A stretch of DNA of 64,000 nt from Variovorax sp. PAMC28562. GTDB lineage: Bacteria; Pseudomonadota; Gammaproteobacteria; Burkholderiales; Burkholderiaceae_C. Where the stretch lies: positions 3,173,501-3,237,500 of the forward strand of contig NZ_CP060296.1 of assembly GCF_014303735.1 (NCBI RefSeq), read 5' to 3'. The notes beneath the pieces are model-generated. The model had not been told where the DNA came from, made no database searches, and was given only the letters and a program-made list of their open reading frames with translations. Shown one piece after another: positions 17,225 through 25,961 of this stretch (position 1 is its first letter; the number at the start of each line of letters is the position of its first letter). The translations under genes were made by a program, and so were the position numbers.

Positions 17225-18121
17225 TCACTCCGGCAGCAGCACGTCCTTTTGCATCTCGGCGGTCTGCCGCAAAAAATCCCACACGGCCCGCATGCGCGCC
17301 AGGTGCTTGGTCTCGGCCGGCATCGACATCCAGAAGCTGCGCGTGAACTGCGCTTGCGGCTGATCGGGCAGCACGCGGCGCAACGATTTGTCGCGTCCCG
17401 CGATAAAGGCGGGCAGCACCGCGATGCCGGCGCCGGCTGCGGTGGCTTCGTACTGCGCGAGCACGCTGGTGCTGCGCAGCGCGAAGGCATCGGGTTTGTA
17501 CAACTCGTCCAGGTACTGCAACTCCTTGCTGAACAGCAGGTCGTCGACATAGCTGATGAAGGTGTGGCCGCGCAGGTCTTCGCGTGCCTTGATGGGCTGG
17601 TGTTTCGCCAGGTATTTCTTCGATGCGTAGAGCCGCAGCGTGTAGTCGGTGAGCTTGGTCACGAGCACCGGCCCACGCGCCGGACGTTCGAGCGAGATCA
17701 CGATGTCGGCCTCGCGGCGCGACAGGTGCACCAGTCGCGGCATGGCCAGCAGGTCGATCAGCAACCTGGGGTGCCGGCCCGCGAAGAGCGCGAGCTGCGG
17801 CGCCAGCACGATGGTGCCGAAGCCTTCGGTCGCGCCGATGCGCACCACGCCCGACAGGCCCTCGTGCGAAGTGGGTGCGGCGCTCTCGACGGCCCGAAAC
17901 GCACCTTCCATCGCCTCGACTTGCGGCTGCAACCGTCGACCTGCCTCAGTCAGCCGATGCCCATTGGCCTCCCGCGAGAAGAGCGGCGAGCCGACCTGCT
18001 TTTCAAGCGCCTGGATGCGGCGCGCGACGGTCGTGTGATCGACCTCCAGCCGGCGCGCGGCGCTCTGCAAGGTGCCCGAGCGCGCGAGTTCCAAGAAATA
18101 CCGCAGGTTGTCCCAATCCAT
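17225..18121 (-). CDS. LysR-family regulator divergent from the mmsA operon
   Basis: This LysR-type regulator of 298 residues has a winged helix at residues 2-60 (WDNLRYFLELARSGTLQSAA, HTTVARRIQALEKQVGSPLF) and an effector domain ending AVWDFLRQTAEMQ. Divergence from mmsA across 112 bases that contain a perfect inverted repeat is the classical arrangement for activation of the neighbouring operon. The expected inducer is an intermediate of valine or isobutyrate breakdown such as 3-hydroxyisobutyrate, by analogy with other mms loci; that is inference. Confidence 0.9.
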   Translation of the reverse strand: MDWDNLRYFLELARSGTLQSAARRLEVDHTTVARRIQALEKQVGSPLFSREANGHRLTEAGRRLQPQVEAMEGAFRAVESAAPTSHEGLSGVVRIGATEGFGTIVLAPQLALFAGRHPRLLIDLLAMPRLVHLSRREADIVISLERPARGPVLVTKLTDYTLRLYASKKYLAKHQPIKAREDLRGHTFISYVDDLLFSKELQYLDELYKPDAFALRSTSVLAQYEATAAGAGIAVLPAFIAGRDKSLRRVLPDQPQAQFTRSFWMSMPAETKHLARMRAVWDFLRQTAEMQKDVLLPE

Positions 18122-18139
18122 CTCTGCAATTATGCAGAG
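18122..18139. promoter_or_regulatory. Inverted repeat at the LysR/mmsA divergent promoter
   Basis: Perfect 7-base arms, CTCTGCA and TGCAGAG, flank ATTA immediately before the LysR start codon. A second TTGC/GCAA-rich stretch lies at about 18155-18180 nearer mmsA. Placement fits a LysR recognition site with autoregulation. Confidence 0.55.
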
Positions 18140-18233
18140 GTCGGGTGCGAATTTGTCTATTGCTATCGCAAATCTGCAAAGCTAGGATGACGGGCTGCGC
18201 AGGCACTGCGACAACCTATCAGGAGACAAATTC

Positions 18234-19757
18234 ATGGACGCCAAAGTCAAACCCGCCACCACGGTCGCCACCGTCAAGCTGCTCATCGGCGGCAAGTTCA
18301 TCGAGTCGAAAACCACTGAGTGGCGCGACGTCGTGAACCCGGCCACGCAAGAGGTGCTGGCCAAGGTACCGTTCGCGACGCCGGCCGAAGTCGATGCCGC
18401 GGTCGCCTCCGCCAAGGGCGCCTTCAAGACCTGGAAAAAGACCCCGATCGGCGCCCGCGCCCGCATCTTCCTGAGGTACCAGCAGCTCATCCGCGAGAAC
18501 ATGGCCGAGCTCGCCGCCATCCTTACGGCCGAACAGGGCAAGACCTTGCCGGATGCCGAAGGCGACGTGTTCCGCGGCCTCGAAGTGGTCGAGCACGCCT
18601 CCGCCATCGGCAACTTGCAGCTGGGAGAAATGGCCAACAACGTGGCCAATGGCGTCGACACCTACACGCTGCTGCAGCCGCTGGGCGTGTGTGCCGGCAT
18701 CACGCCTTTCAACTTCCCCGCGATGATCCCTTTGTGGATGTTCCCGATGGCGATCGTCACCGGCAACACCTTCGTGCTGAAGCCGTCCGAGCAAGACCCG
18801 ATGGTGACGATGCGCCTGTGCGAATTGGCGCTGCAGGCCGGCATTCCGCCCGGCGTGCTGAACGTCATCCATGGTGGCGAAGCCGTGGTCAACGCGATCT
18901 GCGATCACAAGGACATCAAGGCCATCAGCTTCGTCGGTTCGACCAAGGTCGGCACCCATGTCTACAACCGAGCCATCGCCACCGGCAAGCGCGCGCAATG
19001 CATGATGGGCGCGAAGAACCACGCCATCGTGATGCCCGACGCCAACAAGGATCAGACGCTCAACGCACTGGCCGGTGCCGGCTTCGGCGCCGCCGGCCAA
19101 CGCTGCATGGCGGTGTCGGTGGCGGTGCTGGTGGGTGAAGCGCAGAAGTGGGTGCCCGACCTGATCGCGAAAGCCAACTCGCTGAAGATGGGCGGCGGCA
19201 CCGAGAAGGGCGTCGACATCGGCCCATTGATTTCCTGTGCTGCGCACGACCGCGTCACCTACCTGATCGAACGCGGCATTGCCGACGGCGCCACGCTCGC
19301 GCTCGACGGCCGCAATCCGAAAGTGCCTGGCTACGAAAAGGGCAACTTCATCGGCCCGACTGTGTTCGCCGATGTGAAGCCCGGCATGGTGATCTATGAG
19401 CAGGAAGTCTTCGGCCCGGTTTTGTGTACGGTGAATGCCGCGAGCCTGGACGAGGCCATCGAACTGATCAACGCCAACCCGAACGGCAACGGCACCGCCA
19501 TCTTCACCCAGTCGGGTGCGGCCGCGCGCAAGTTCCAGGAAGACATCGATGTCGGCCAGGTCGGCATCAACGTGCCGATTCCGGTGCCGGTGCCGATGTT
19601 CTCGTTCACCGGTTCCCGCGCTTCGAAGCTGGGTGACCTGGGCCCCTACGGCAAGCAGGTCATCATGTTCTACACGCAGACCAAGACGATTACTTCGCGC
19701 TGGTTCGACGACAGCACGGTGAGCCAGGGCGTCAACACCACGATCAGTCTCAAGTAA
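18234..19757 (+). CDS. mmsA: CoA-acylating methylmalonate-semialdehyde dehydrogenase
   Basis: This enzyme converts methylmalonate semialdehyde (from valine) or malonate semialdehyde to propionyl- or acetyl-CoA with NAD+ and CoA. The 507-residue protein shows the aldehyde-dehydrogenase fold with [19 protein letters not shown], the cofactor motif [10 protein letters not shown] and the catalytic cysteine in [14 protein letters not shown] and PFNFP are hallmarks of the MmsA subfamily. A GGAG site precedes the ATG. It is the first gene of a four-gene run ending with mmsB. Confidence 0.94.
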   Translation: MDAKVKPATTVATVKLLIGGKFIESKTTEWRDVVNPATQEVLAKVPFATPAEVDAAVASAKGAFKTWKKTPIGARARIFLRYQQLIRENMAELAAILTAEQGKTLPDAEGDVFRGLEVVEHASAIGNLQLGEMANNVANGVDTYTLLQPLGVCAGITPFNFPAMIPLWMFPMAIVTGNTFVLKPSEQDPMVTMRLCELALQAGIPPGVLNVIHGGEAVVNAICDHKDIKAISFVGSTKVGTHVYNRAIATGKRAQCMMGAKNHAIVMPDANKDQTLNALAGAGFGAAGQRCMAVSVAVLVGEAQKWVPDLIAKANSLKMGGGTEKGVDIGPLISCAAHDRVTYLIERGIADGATLALDGRNPKVPGYEKGNFIGPTVFADVKPGMVIYEQEVFGPVLCTVNAASLDEAIELINANPNGNGTAIFTQSGAAARKFQEDIDVGQVGINVPIPVPVPMFSFTGSRASKLGDLGPYGKQVIMFYTQTKTITSRWFDDSTVSQGVNTTISLK

Positions 19758-19766
19758 CTGCTTCGG

Positions 19767-20921
19767 ATGGACTTCGAACTCTCTGAAGAGCAGCGCGCCT
19801 TCGCGCAAACCGCGCGCGATTTCGCGCTGAGCGAATTCGCTCCGAACGCGGCGAAGTGGGACGCCGAGGCGATCTTCCCCAAAGAGGCGATCGCCAAGGC
19901 GGGCGAGCTCGGCTTCTGCGGCCTCTATGCGCCCGAAAGCATCGATGGTCTCGCGCTACCGCGGCTCGACGCCACGCTGGTGTTCGAAGAGATGGCGGCC
20001 ATCGACCCGTCGACCACCGCTTTCATCACCATCCACAACATGGCGACCTGGATGCTCGGTACCTGGGGCGGCCCCGCGGTGCGCGAGCGGTGGGGCTCGG
20101 ACCTGACGAGCGGGCGCAAGCTGGCGTCCTACTGCCTCACCGAGCCGGGCGCCGGGTCGGACGCGGGCTCGCTGAAGACGCGCGCCGAGTTGCAAGGCGG
20201 CGAGTACGTCATCAACGGCGGCAAGGCGTTTATTTCGGGTGCCGGCGCGACCGACGTGCTGGTGCTGATGGCGCGCACAGGTGGCGGTGGCGCGGGTGGC
20301 ATCTCGGCCTTCGCGCTGCCGGCCGATGCGCCAGGCATCAGCTACGGCAAGAAGGAACACAAGATGGGCTGGAACAGCCAGCCCACGCGCGCGATCAGTT
20401 TCGACAATGTGCGTGTGCCTGCCGACCACTTGCTCGGCAGCGAAGGCGAGGGCTTTCGCATCGCGATGAAGGGGCTCGACGGTGGGCGCATCAACATTGC
20501 GACCTGCTCGGTCGGTGCTGCGCAGGGCGCCCTCGATGCGGCACGTCGCTACTTGCAAGACCGCCAGCAGTTCGGCAAGCCGCTCGCGAGCTTCCAGGCC
20601 TTGCAGTTCAAGCTGGCCGACATGGCGACCGAACTCGTGGCGGCGCGCCAGATGGTGCGGCTCGCAGCGAGCAAGCTCGATGCAGGCCATGCCGACGCCA
20701 GCACCTATTGCGCGATGGCAAAGCGCTTTGCCACCGATGCGGGCTTCAATGTCTGCAACGACGCGCTGCAACTGCATGGCGGCTACGGTTACCTGAGCGA
20801 ATTCCCACTGGAGAGATTGGTGCGCGACACGCGCGTGCATCAGATACTCGAAGGCACCAACGAAATCATGCGCGTGATCGTCGCGCGCAAATTGCTGGAC
20901 AACGAGAGTGATATCCGATGA
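19767..20921 (+). CDS. Acyl-CoA dehydrogenase (probable isobutyryl-CoA dehydrogenase)
   Basis: This FAD enzyme of 384 residues desaturates a short branched acyl-CoA, here most likely isobutyryl-CoA to methacrylyl-CoA. Motifs include YCLTEPGAGSDAGSLKT (substrate/FAD loop), RAISFDNVRVPADHLLG, QFGKPLASFQALQFKLADM and the C-terminal LEGTNEIMRVIVAR, where the catalytic glutamate lies. It starts 9 bases after mmsA and overlaps the next gene by 4 bases (ATGA). Specificity is inferred from the operon; close relatives use 2-methylbutyryl-CoA. Confidence 0.9.
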   Translation: MDFELSEEQRAFAQTARDFALSEFAPNAAKWDAEAIFPKEAIAKAGELGFCGLYAPESIDGLALPRLDATLVFEEMAAIDPSTTAFITIHNMATWMLGTWGGPAVRERWGSDLTSGRKLASYCLTEPGAGSDAGSLKTRAELQGGEYVINGGKAFISGAGATDVLVLMARTGGGGAGGISAFALPADAPGISYGKKEHKMGWNSQPTRAISFDNVRVPADHLLGSEGEGFRIAMKGLDGGRINIATCSVGAAQGALDAARRYLQDRQQFGKPLASFQALQFKLADMATELVAARQMVRLAASKLDAGHADASTYCAMAKRFATDAGFNVCNDALQLHGGYGYLSEFPLERLVRDTRVHQILEGTNEIMRVIVARKLLDNESDIR

Positions 20922-22042
20922 GCGATGACGTGGTTCTTTTCGACGATATCGACACTGCCGGCGGTCAACGCTTCGGCGTCGCGACACTCAATGCGCCGGC
21001 TTCCCTCAATTCGCTCTCGGTGGCGATGGTGCGCCTGCTCACGCCCAAGCTGCGCGCGTGGGCTGCAGACAAAGAGATCGTTGGCGTGCTGCTGCAGGCC
21101 AGCGGCGACAAGGCCTTTTGCGCCGGCGGCGATTTGCGGCAGCTTTACCAGACGCTGCTCGAATGCGGCCCCGAGCGCAACGAATACGCCGAGCGCTTCT
21201 TCGGCGAAGAGTACGAGCTCGACTACCTGATCCACACCTTTCCGAAGCCCTTTCTCTGCTGGGGCCAAGGCATCGTGATGGGCGGCGGCATCGGCCTCAT
21301 GGCAGGCGCGTCGCACCGCGTCGTCACCGAGCACAGCCGGCTTGCGATGCCCGAGATCAACATCGGCCTGTATCCCGATGTGGGCGGCAGCTGGTTCTTG
21401 CGCCGCATGCCGGGGCGAGTGGGTCTGTTCCTGGCATTGACAGCAGCCAACCTGAACGCATCCGACGCGATTTTCTGCGGGCTTGCCGATGTACTCATTC
21501 CACACGAGCGCAAGCAACACGTGCTCGATGCGATCGCTGCCGGCACCTGGATGGGTGATGCGCAAGCGGACCGTGCCGCGCTGTCGAACATCCTGGCCGA
21601 CGCGGCCAATACCGAGGGCGCCCCGGCAGCACCGCACTCCAAAGTTCGCGAGCATTTCGACACCATCAACGCGTTGATGTTCGGCGACGATCTGCATGAA
21701 ATTGCGGAGCGCCTGCGTACGTTGCAAAGCGACGACTCGTGGATGCAAACGGCATCCAAGACTTTCAGCAAAGGTGCGCCGAGCTCGGCCGCATTGAGCT
21801 TCGCGTTGTGGCAGCGCGTGCACCGCATGTCGTTGGCGGAAGTGTTCCGACTCGAATACCTGGCGTCGCTGGGCTTTTGCGCTCACAAGGATTTCGCGGA
21901 AGGCATTCGCGCGTTGCTGATCGAGAAAGACCGCAATCCGAAGTGGAATCCCGCGACCCTTGAAGAGATCACGCCCGCCTTCATAGAAGACCACTTGCGA
22001 CCGCGTGGCGACATGGCACCCGAACTCGTCGGGCTGACCTGA
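20918..22042 (+). CDS. 3-hydroxyisobutyryl-CoA hydrolase-like enoyl-CoA hydratase/isomerase family protein
   Basis: This crotonase-fold protein of 374 residues is longer than simple hydratases (about 260) and matches the HIBCH branch in length. It has an oxyanion loop (DKAFCAGGDLRQLYQ), GIVMGGGIGLMAGASHRVV, and MPEINIGLYPDVGGSWFL, whose PE and PD residues align with the hydrolase catalytic pair. HIBCH frees 3-hydroxyisobutyrate for MmsB, which fits the next gene. A true methacrylyl-CoA hydratase is not seen in the window. Confidence 0.86.
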   Translation: MSDDVVLFDDIDTAGGQRFGVATLNAPASLNSLSVAMVRLLTPKLRAWAADKEIVGVLLQASGDKAFCAGGDLRQLYQTLLECGPERNEYAERFFGEEYELDYLIHTFPKPFLCWGQGIVMGGGIGLMAGASHRVVTEHSRLAMPEINIGLYPDVGGSWFLRRMPGRVGLFLALTAANLNASDAIFCGLADVLIPHERKQHVLDAIAAGTWMGDAQADRAALSNILADAANTEGAPAAPHSKVREHFDTINALMFGDDLHEIAERLRTLQSDDSWMQTASKTFSKGAPSSAALSFALWQRVHRMSLAEVFRLEYLASLGFCAHKDFAEGIRALLIEKDRNPKWNPATLEEITPAFIEDHLRPRGDMAPELVGLT

Positions 22043-22082
22043 ACCGCACTGCACATTCAACGAGATCACGGAGACAAGCATC

Positions 22083-22982
22083 ATGAAAATCGCATTCATC
22101 GGCCTCGGCAACATGGGCGGCCCCATGGCCTTGAACCTGCACAAGGCTGGCCACACGCTCAGCGCATTCGACCTCTCGGCTGACGCTTGCAAGAAGTTCG
22201 CGGCCGAAGGCCTGCCGATTGCAAAATCTGCAGCAGCAACTGTCGACGGCGCCGAAGTCGTCATCAGCATGCTGCCTGCCAGCGCGCATGTCGACGGGCT
22301 CTACTTCGGCAGCGGCGATCAGGCAGGGCTGCTTGAAAAGATACCGGCGGGCACGCTGGTCATCGACAGCAGCACCATCGCGGCAGCCACTTCGCGCAAG
22401 GTCGCTGAAGCGGCTGCGAAACGCGGCATCGCCGTCATCGATGCGCCGGTGTCGGGCGGCACGGGTGGCGCCATTGCGGGCACGTTGACCTTCATGGTCG
22501 GCGGTGTCGAAGCCGACCTCGAGCGAGCGCGGCCGGTTCTCGAAAAGATGGGCGCCAACATCTTTTACGCGGGTGGCGCAGGTGCCGGCCAGACTGCCAA
22601 GATATGCAACAACATGCTGCTCGGCATCCTGATGATCGGCACCTCCGAGGCGCTGGCGCTCGGTGTCGCCAACGGGCTCGATCCCAAGGTGCTGTCGGAA
22701 ATCATGCGGCGCAGTTCGGGCGGTAACTGGGCACTCGAAAAGTACAACCCGATGCCCGGCGTCATGGAGACATCGCCCGCGTCGAAGAACTATGCGGGTG
22801 GCTTCGGCACCGATCTGATGTTGAAAGACCTGGGGCTTTCGCAAGAAAACGCAGCGGCAGTTCGTGCATCCACGCCGCTCGGTGGATTGGCCCGCAACCT
22901 GTATGCGGCGCACAGCCTGGCAGGTCACGGGGCGCAAGATTTTTCGAGCGTCATCAAACTGCTGCAGACGAAGGCCGCTTAA
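22083..22982 (+). CDS. mmsB: 3-hydroxyisobutyrate dehydrogenase
   Basis: This NAD-dependent beta-hydroxyacid dehydrogenase of 299 residues oxidises 3-hydroxyisobutyrate to methylmalonate semialdehyde, the MmsA substrate. The Rossmann motif FIGLGNMGGPMALNL starts at residue 5, followed by the substrate signature DAPVSGGTGGA and the catalytic lysine region GAGQTAKICNNMLLG. The ATG follows GGAGACAAGC. The stop codon overlaps the stop of the small convergent gene by 3 bases, so no separate terminator exists between them. Confidence 0.95.
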   Translation: MKIAFIGLGNMGGPMALNLHKAGHTLSAFDLSADACKKFAAEGLPIAKSAAATVDGAEVVISMLPASAHVDGLYFGSGDQAGLLEKIPAGTLVIDSSTIAAATSRKVAEAAAKRGIAVIDAPVSGGTGGAIAGTLTFMVGGVEADLERARPVLEKMGANIFYAGGAGAGQTAKICNNMLLGILMIGTSEALALGVANGLDPKVLSEIMRRSSGGNWALEKYNPMPGVMETSPASKNYAGGFGTDLMLKDLGLSQENAAAVRASTPLGGLARNLYAAHSLAGHGAQDFSSVIKLLQTKAA

Positions 22983-23173
22983 TGTTTTTTAGCGGCCTTC
23001 TTCGTCTTCGAAGCGGTTGCGGGCTTCTTGGCTGTTTTCGCGGACTCTTCGAAATCCTTGCTCGAGGGCGCTCCGCTTTCTCCCGCCTTGCGCACTTGCT
23101 CGCCGCTGCCGTGCTTGATGCGTTCCTGCTTCGCATGGATGTTCGCGTACAGGCCCTTTTTCTTCTTGGTCAT
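22979..23173 (-). CDS. Small lysine-rich protein of a widespread family, function unknown
   Basis: This 64-residue basic protein begins MTKKKKGLYANIHAKQERIK and continues HGSGEQVRKAGESGAPSSKDF before a Lys/Ala-rich tail ending KKAAKKH. The KKGLYANIHAKRxRIKxGSGE pattern recurs in many short proteobacterial proteins with no assigned role; the tail looks like a flexible nucleic-acid-binding region. The start at 23173 follows AAGGATAACC. Fourteen codons open upstream add nothing family-like. Its stop overlaps mmsB convergently. Confidence 0.75.
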   Translation of the reverse strand: MTKKKKGLYANIHAKQERIKHGSGEQVRKAGESGAPSSKDFEESAKTAKKPATASKTKKAAKKH

Positions 23174-23373
23174 GGTTATCCTTTTGATTGATCGTCTGTG
23201 GCGGACGGTGATCAAAATTACGTTCCCGTTCGAAATGCGATGCGCAGCCAGCCGCCGCGCGCTTTCGTAGGACGCATGGCCGATGGAGCCGGCTCTGCGG
23301 TTCGTAGAACGGAGGAGTGCGGGGCATGGACTCTTCAGTGAAGATCGTGCACCAACAACATCGGGAGATTCCC

Positions 23374-24360
23374 ATGCAATCCATTCGCCGGTCGATGATG
23401 CCCGCCCTCATGACGATCGCTGCAGCAACTTCGCTCGGGGCGGTGCAAGTGGCCTTCGCAGCAGATGCGTGGCCGAGCAAACCAATCAGGCTCGTGGTGC
23501 CGTTCTCCGCCGGCGGCGCGAATGACCTGATGGCGCGGGCCGCGGCCGAAGGTGCATCGAAGGCACTCGGCCAGCCGATCATCGTCGACAACAAACCCGG
23601 CGCCGGTACGACCCTGGGTGCCGATGTCGTCGCCAAGAGTGCGCCCGACGGCTACACGTTTCTGGTGAGCGCCGCGGGCGTGATCTCCAACGGCATGATC
23701 AAGAAGACGATGCCGTACAAGGACGAGGCGCTGGTGCCGGTCGCGATGATCGGGCTCGCGCCTTCGGTGATCGTGGTGCCGGCCGACGCGCCCTACGACA
23801 ACCTGAAGGACTTCATCGCCGCATCCAGGAAGACACCCAACGGCTTTCATTGGTCGACGGCCGGCACCGGCAGCACGCCGCACTTTGTCGAAGGACTGCT
23901 CGAAACCAAGTACGGCGCCAAGCTCGATGTCGTGCCGTACAAGAGCGGCTCGGAGTCGATCACCGCGGTGCTGGGCAGCCAGGTCGAGGCCACGTCGGAA
24001 GCCAGCATCGTGGTGCTGCCCTATCTGAAGAGCGGCAAGCTCAAGGCACTGGCCGATACCTGGACGCAGCGCATCTCTGCCTACCCCGACCTGAAGACAG
24101 CCACCGAGCAGGGCTTCCCGGACATCAAGATTGCGCATTGGGCGGGCGTCCACGCACCGCGCGGCACGCCCGACGCCATCCTCGACAAGATGGCCGCAGC
24201 GGTCGACACGGCGATGAAAAACGCCACCGCCGTGGAGCGCCTGAAGGGCATGGGCATCGAGCCCATCGGCGGCACACGTGCCTCGTTCGTCAAGTTCGTT
24301 TCCGAGGAACGGGCGCGACTGGGCAGCGTCGTCAAGGCGACCGGCATGAAGGAAGACTGA
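23374..24360 (+). CDS. Tripartite tricarboxylate transporter substrate-binding protein (Bug family)
   Basis: This periplasmic Bug-type receptor of 328 residues binds small carboxylates. The ATG at 23374 follows GGGAG and gives a signal peptide cut near VAFAADAWPSKPIRLVVPFS. The last part of that stretch is the standard mature start of the family. GGANDLMARAAAEG, VDNKPGAGTTLGADVVAKS and PDGYTFLVSAAG complete the signature. No TctA/TctB membrane genes are adjacent, so it is an orphan receptor, as is very common in Burkholderiales. A strong hairpin terminator follows at 24369. Confidence 0.9.
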   Translation: MQSIRRSMMPALMTIAAATSLGAVQVAFAADAWPSKPIRLVVPFSAGGANDLMARAAAEGASKALGQPIIVDNKPGAGTTLGADVVAKSAPDGYTFLVSAAGVISNGMIKKTMPYKDEALVPVAMIGLAPSVIVVPADAPYDNLKDFIAASRKTPNGFHWSTAGTGSTPHFVEGLLETKYGAKLDVVPYKSGSESITAVLGSQVEATSEASIVVLPYLKSGKLKALADTWTQRISAYPDLKTATEQGFPDIKIAHWAGVHAPRGTPDAILDKMAAAVDTAMKNATAVERLKGMGIEPIGGTRASFVKFVSEERARLGSVVKATGMKED

Positions 24361-24368
24361 ATGTCAAC

Positions 24369-24398
24369 GGCGCGTTTAACCCTACGGTTTAACGCGCC
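24369..24398 (+). terminator. Rho-independent-like terminator after the Bug receptor gene
   Basis: A 13-base stem with one mismatch (GGCGCGTTTAACC at 24369-24381 pairing with GGTTTAACGCGCC at 24386-24398) closes a CTAC loop 8 bases after the stop. The trailing run is weak (TATTGTTT), but the hairpin is strong. Confidence 0.7.
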
Positions 24399-24601
24399 TA
24401 TTGTTTCCATACCGCGAACACCGAGGTTCTTTTCTTGAGGGTTTTTACTTAGTCATTCAGTTCAAAATTCAGTCCATCAGATCGGCACACCAGCCGGCCT
24501 GGGTGAACAGGGCCCCGAGCGAGGAGGCCGCCTTCAACGAGGCGGGTACTCATTCAAGACCGGTTCGAAATCATCCAAAAACGTATTTGAAGGAAACTGA
24601 A

Positions 24602-24955
24602 ATGACTGTCTCGAAACTCCTCTCCGCCATTGCACTCGCCGTGATCGCCGCTTCGGGCGCTGCCCACGCTGAAACGTACCAAGGCGTGGCTGCCGTGAGC
24701 TCGCAGCAAAGCCGCGAAGCCGTCAACGGCCAGGCCGTCGTCGCTGCACGCAGCGGGAACATCTACGGCGACGCAGCTGGCGAAGGCGTGATCCAGTTGT
24801 CGGGCCGCTCTACCGACCGTGCTGGCGTTCGTGCCGAAGCTGTCGAAACCGCTCAATCGGCCAACCAGAATCTGGACCGCAAAGCCTTCGTGAACAGCGT
24901 CGTGCCTTCGCAGTACAAGATCCAGCGCACCAACACGCGCCAAGCTGGTCTGTAA
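24602..24955 (+). CDS. Small exported protein of unknown function (DUF4148-like)
   Basis: This 117-residue protein has a clear signal peptide (MTVSKLLSAIALAVIAASG, cut after AHA). The mature chain of about 95 residues has no transmembrane segment or cysteine. It starts ETYQGVAAVSSQQSREAVNG and ends KAFVNSVVPSQYKIQ. The pattern, including SREAVNGQAVVAARSGN and RAGVRAEAVETAQ, resembles short secreted DUF4148-type proteins common in Comamonadaceae. Function is unknown. The AAGGAAACTGAA leader fixes the ATG at 24602. It stands alone between two terminators, so it has its own promoter within 24399-24601. Confidence 0.78.
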   Translation: MTVSKLLSAIALAVIAASGAAHAETYQGVAAVSSQQSREAVNGQAVVAARSGNIYGDAAGEGVIQLSGRSTDRAGVRAEAVETAQSANQNLDRKAFVNSVVPSQYKIQRTNTRQAGL

Positions 24956-24995
24956 AAGGCCAAGGCGCCACGGCGCCTGCAGCGCAACCTGAATT

Positions 24996-25023
24996 AGCGG
25001 CCCCTTCGGGCCGCTATTTTTTT
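24996..25023 (+). terminator. Strong intrinsic terminator
   Basis: A perfect 8-base stem, AGCGGCCC (24996-25003) with GGGCCGCT (25008-25015), and a CTTC loop are followed by ATTTTTTT. It terminates the small exported-protein gene and insulates the convergent tag gene. Confidence 0.92.
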
Positions 25024-25036
25024 GCCTTACGCCGAC

Positions 25037-25624
25037 TCACCCCGGGTTGCGCAGAAAGCAATCGGCCGAATGGTCGTTGACCACGCCGGTTGCCTGCAGC
25101 CACGCGTAGACGATGACCGGCCCGACGAATTTGAAGCCGCGCTTCTTCAGCACCACGGACATCTGCTCCGACAACTCACTCTTGACCAGCCGCTCTGGCC
25201 CCGCATTGCGAATCGGCTCGCCGCCAGCCATTCCCCAGACGAATTCCGAAAAGTCCTCACCCGCCGCCTGCATCGCCAGATAGGCCTTCGCGCCGCCGAT
25301 GGTCGCCAGAATCTTGGCTCTCGAGCGCACTATGCCGGCGTCCTGCATCAGCCGCTCGACGTCAGCTTCGTCGAAGCGCGCGACTTTCTCGGGATCGAAG
25401 TTCTTGAAGGCCTTCCGGAAGGCATCGCGCTTGCGAAGAATGGTCAGCCATGAGAGCCCCGCCTGGAAGCCGTCGAGCATCAGCTTTTCCCACAGCGCGC
25501 GGCTGTCGTGCTCGGGCACGCCCCATTCGGCGTCGTGGTACGACTGCAGCAGAGGGTTGGATTCCGCCCAGTCGCAGCGATGTTGCGCGTGCGCCTTTGC
25601 GGCGTCTGCGTGCGCAGCGCTCAA
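25037..25624 (-). CDS. tag: DNA-3-methyladenine glycosylase I
   Basis: This base-excision repair glycosylase of 195 residues removes 3-methyladenine from alkylated DNA. The zinc/family signature RCDWAESNPLLQSYHDAEWG begins at residue 16. The helix-hairpin-helix region GIVRSRAKILATIGGAKAYL and the C-terminal FVGPVIVYAWLQATGVVNDH follow. The start appears to be a TTG at 25624 whose last bases overlap the cbpM stop (TTGA). The next ATG would delete the conserved N-terminus. Coupling to a DnaJ/CbpM pair is unusual for tag. Confidence 0.9.
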   Translation of the reverse strand: MSAAHADAAKAHAQHRCDWAESNPLLQSYHDAEWGVPEHDSRALWEKLMLDGFQAGLSWLTILRKRDAFRKAFKNFDPEKVARFDEADVERLMQDAGIVRSRAKILATIGGAKAYLAMQAAGEDFSEFVWGMAGGEPIRNAGPERLVKSELSEQMSVVLKKRGFKFVGPVIVYAWLQATGVVNDHSADCFLRNPG

Positions 25625-25959
25625 GGCCGGCCCTGCGCGTGGAGCACCGCCTTGAGCCGACGCACCTCGTGCTGCAGGTCCAGGATCAACGCCGCGGCAT
25701 CGAGCCCGACGCCAAAATCGCGCTCCAGCCGCCGTGCTTCCAGTGCGTGCTGCAGCGCAGCGCTATGAAAGCGCCAGTCGTCGGTGCGCGCCGGCACGGG
25801 CGCTTCGACCTCGACGATGCCGACTTCCACCAGCTGGACGACCCAGTCGATCTCGGCGCCGACCGCGTGCGCCAACTCGCTCGCCGCGAGCGGCCGGGCG
25901 CCGCTGATCGCGCTTGAAGACGTGGTGACAGTGTGTGTAGTGATGGTGTAGCTGGCCAT
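25621..25959 (-). CDS. cbpM: CbpM-like modulator of the DnaJ homologue
   Basis: This 112-residue protein of the CbpM/MerR-like type binds the J domain of CbpA and tunes its co-chaperone and DNA-binding activity. The chain has LAASELAHAVGAEIDWVVQLVEVGIVEV, which looks like the CbpM helix-turn-helix-like N-half. A helical C-half follows with LEARRLERDFGVGLDAAALILDLQHEV. The ATG at 25959 is 2 bases after the cbpA stop, the normal cbpAM arrangement. The N-terminus is Thr/Ser-rich. Confidence 0.82.
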   Translation of the reverse strand: MASYTITTHTVTTSSSAISGARPLAASELAHAVGAEIDWVVQLVEVGIVEVEAPVPARTDDWRFHSAALQHALEARRLERDFGVGLDAAALILDLQHEVRRLKAVLHAQGRP

Positions 25960-25961
25960 GC

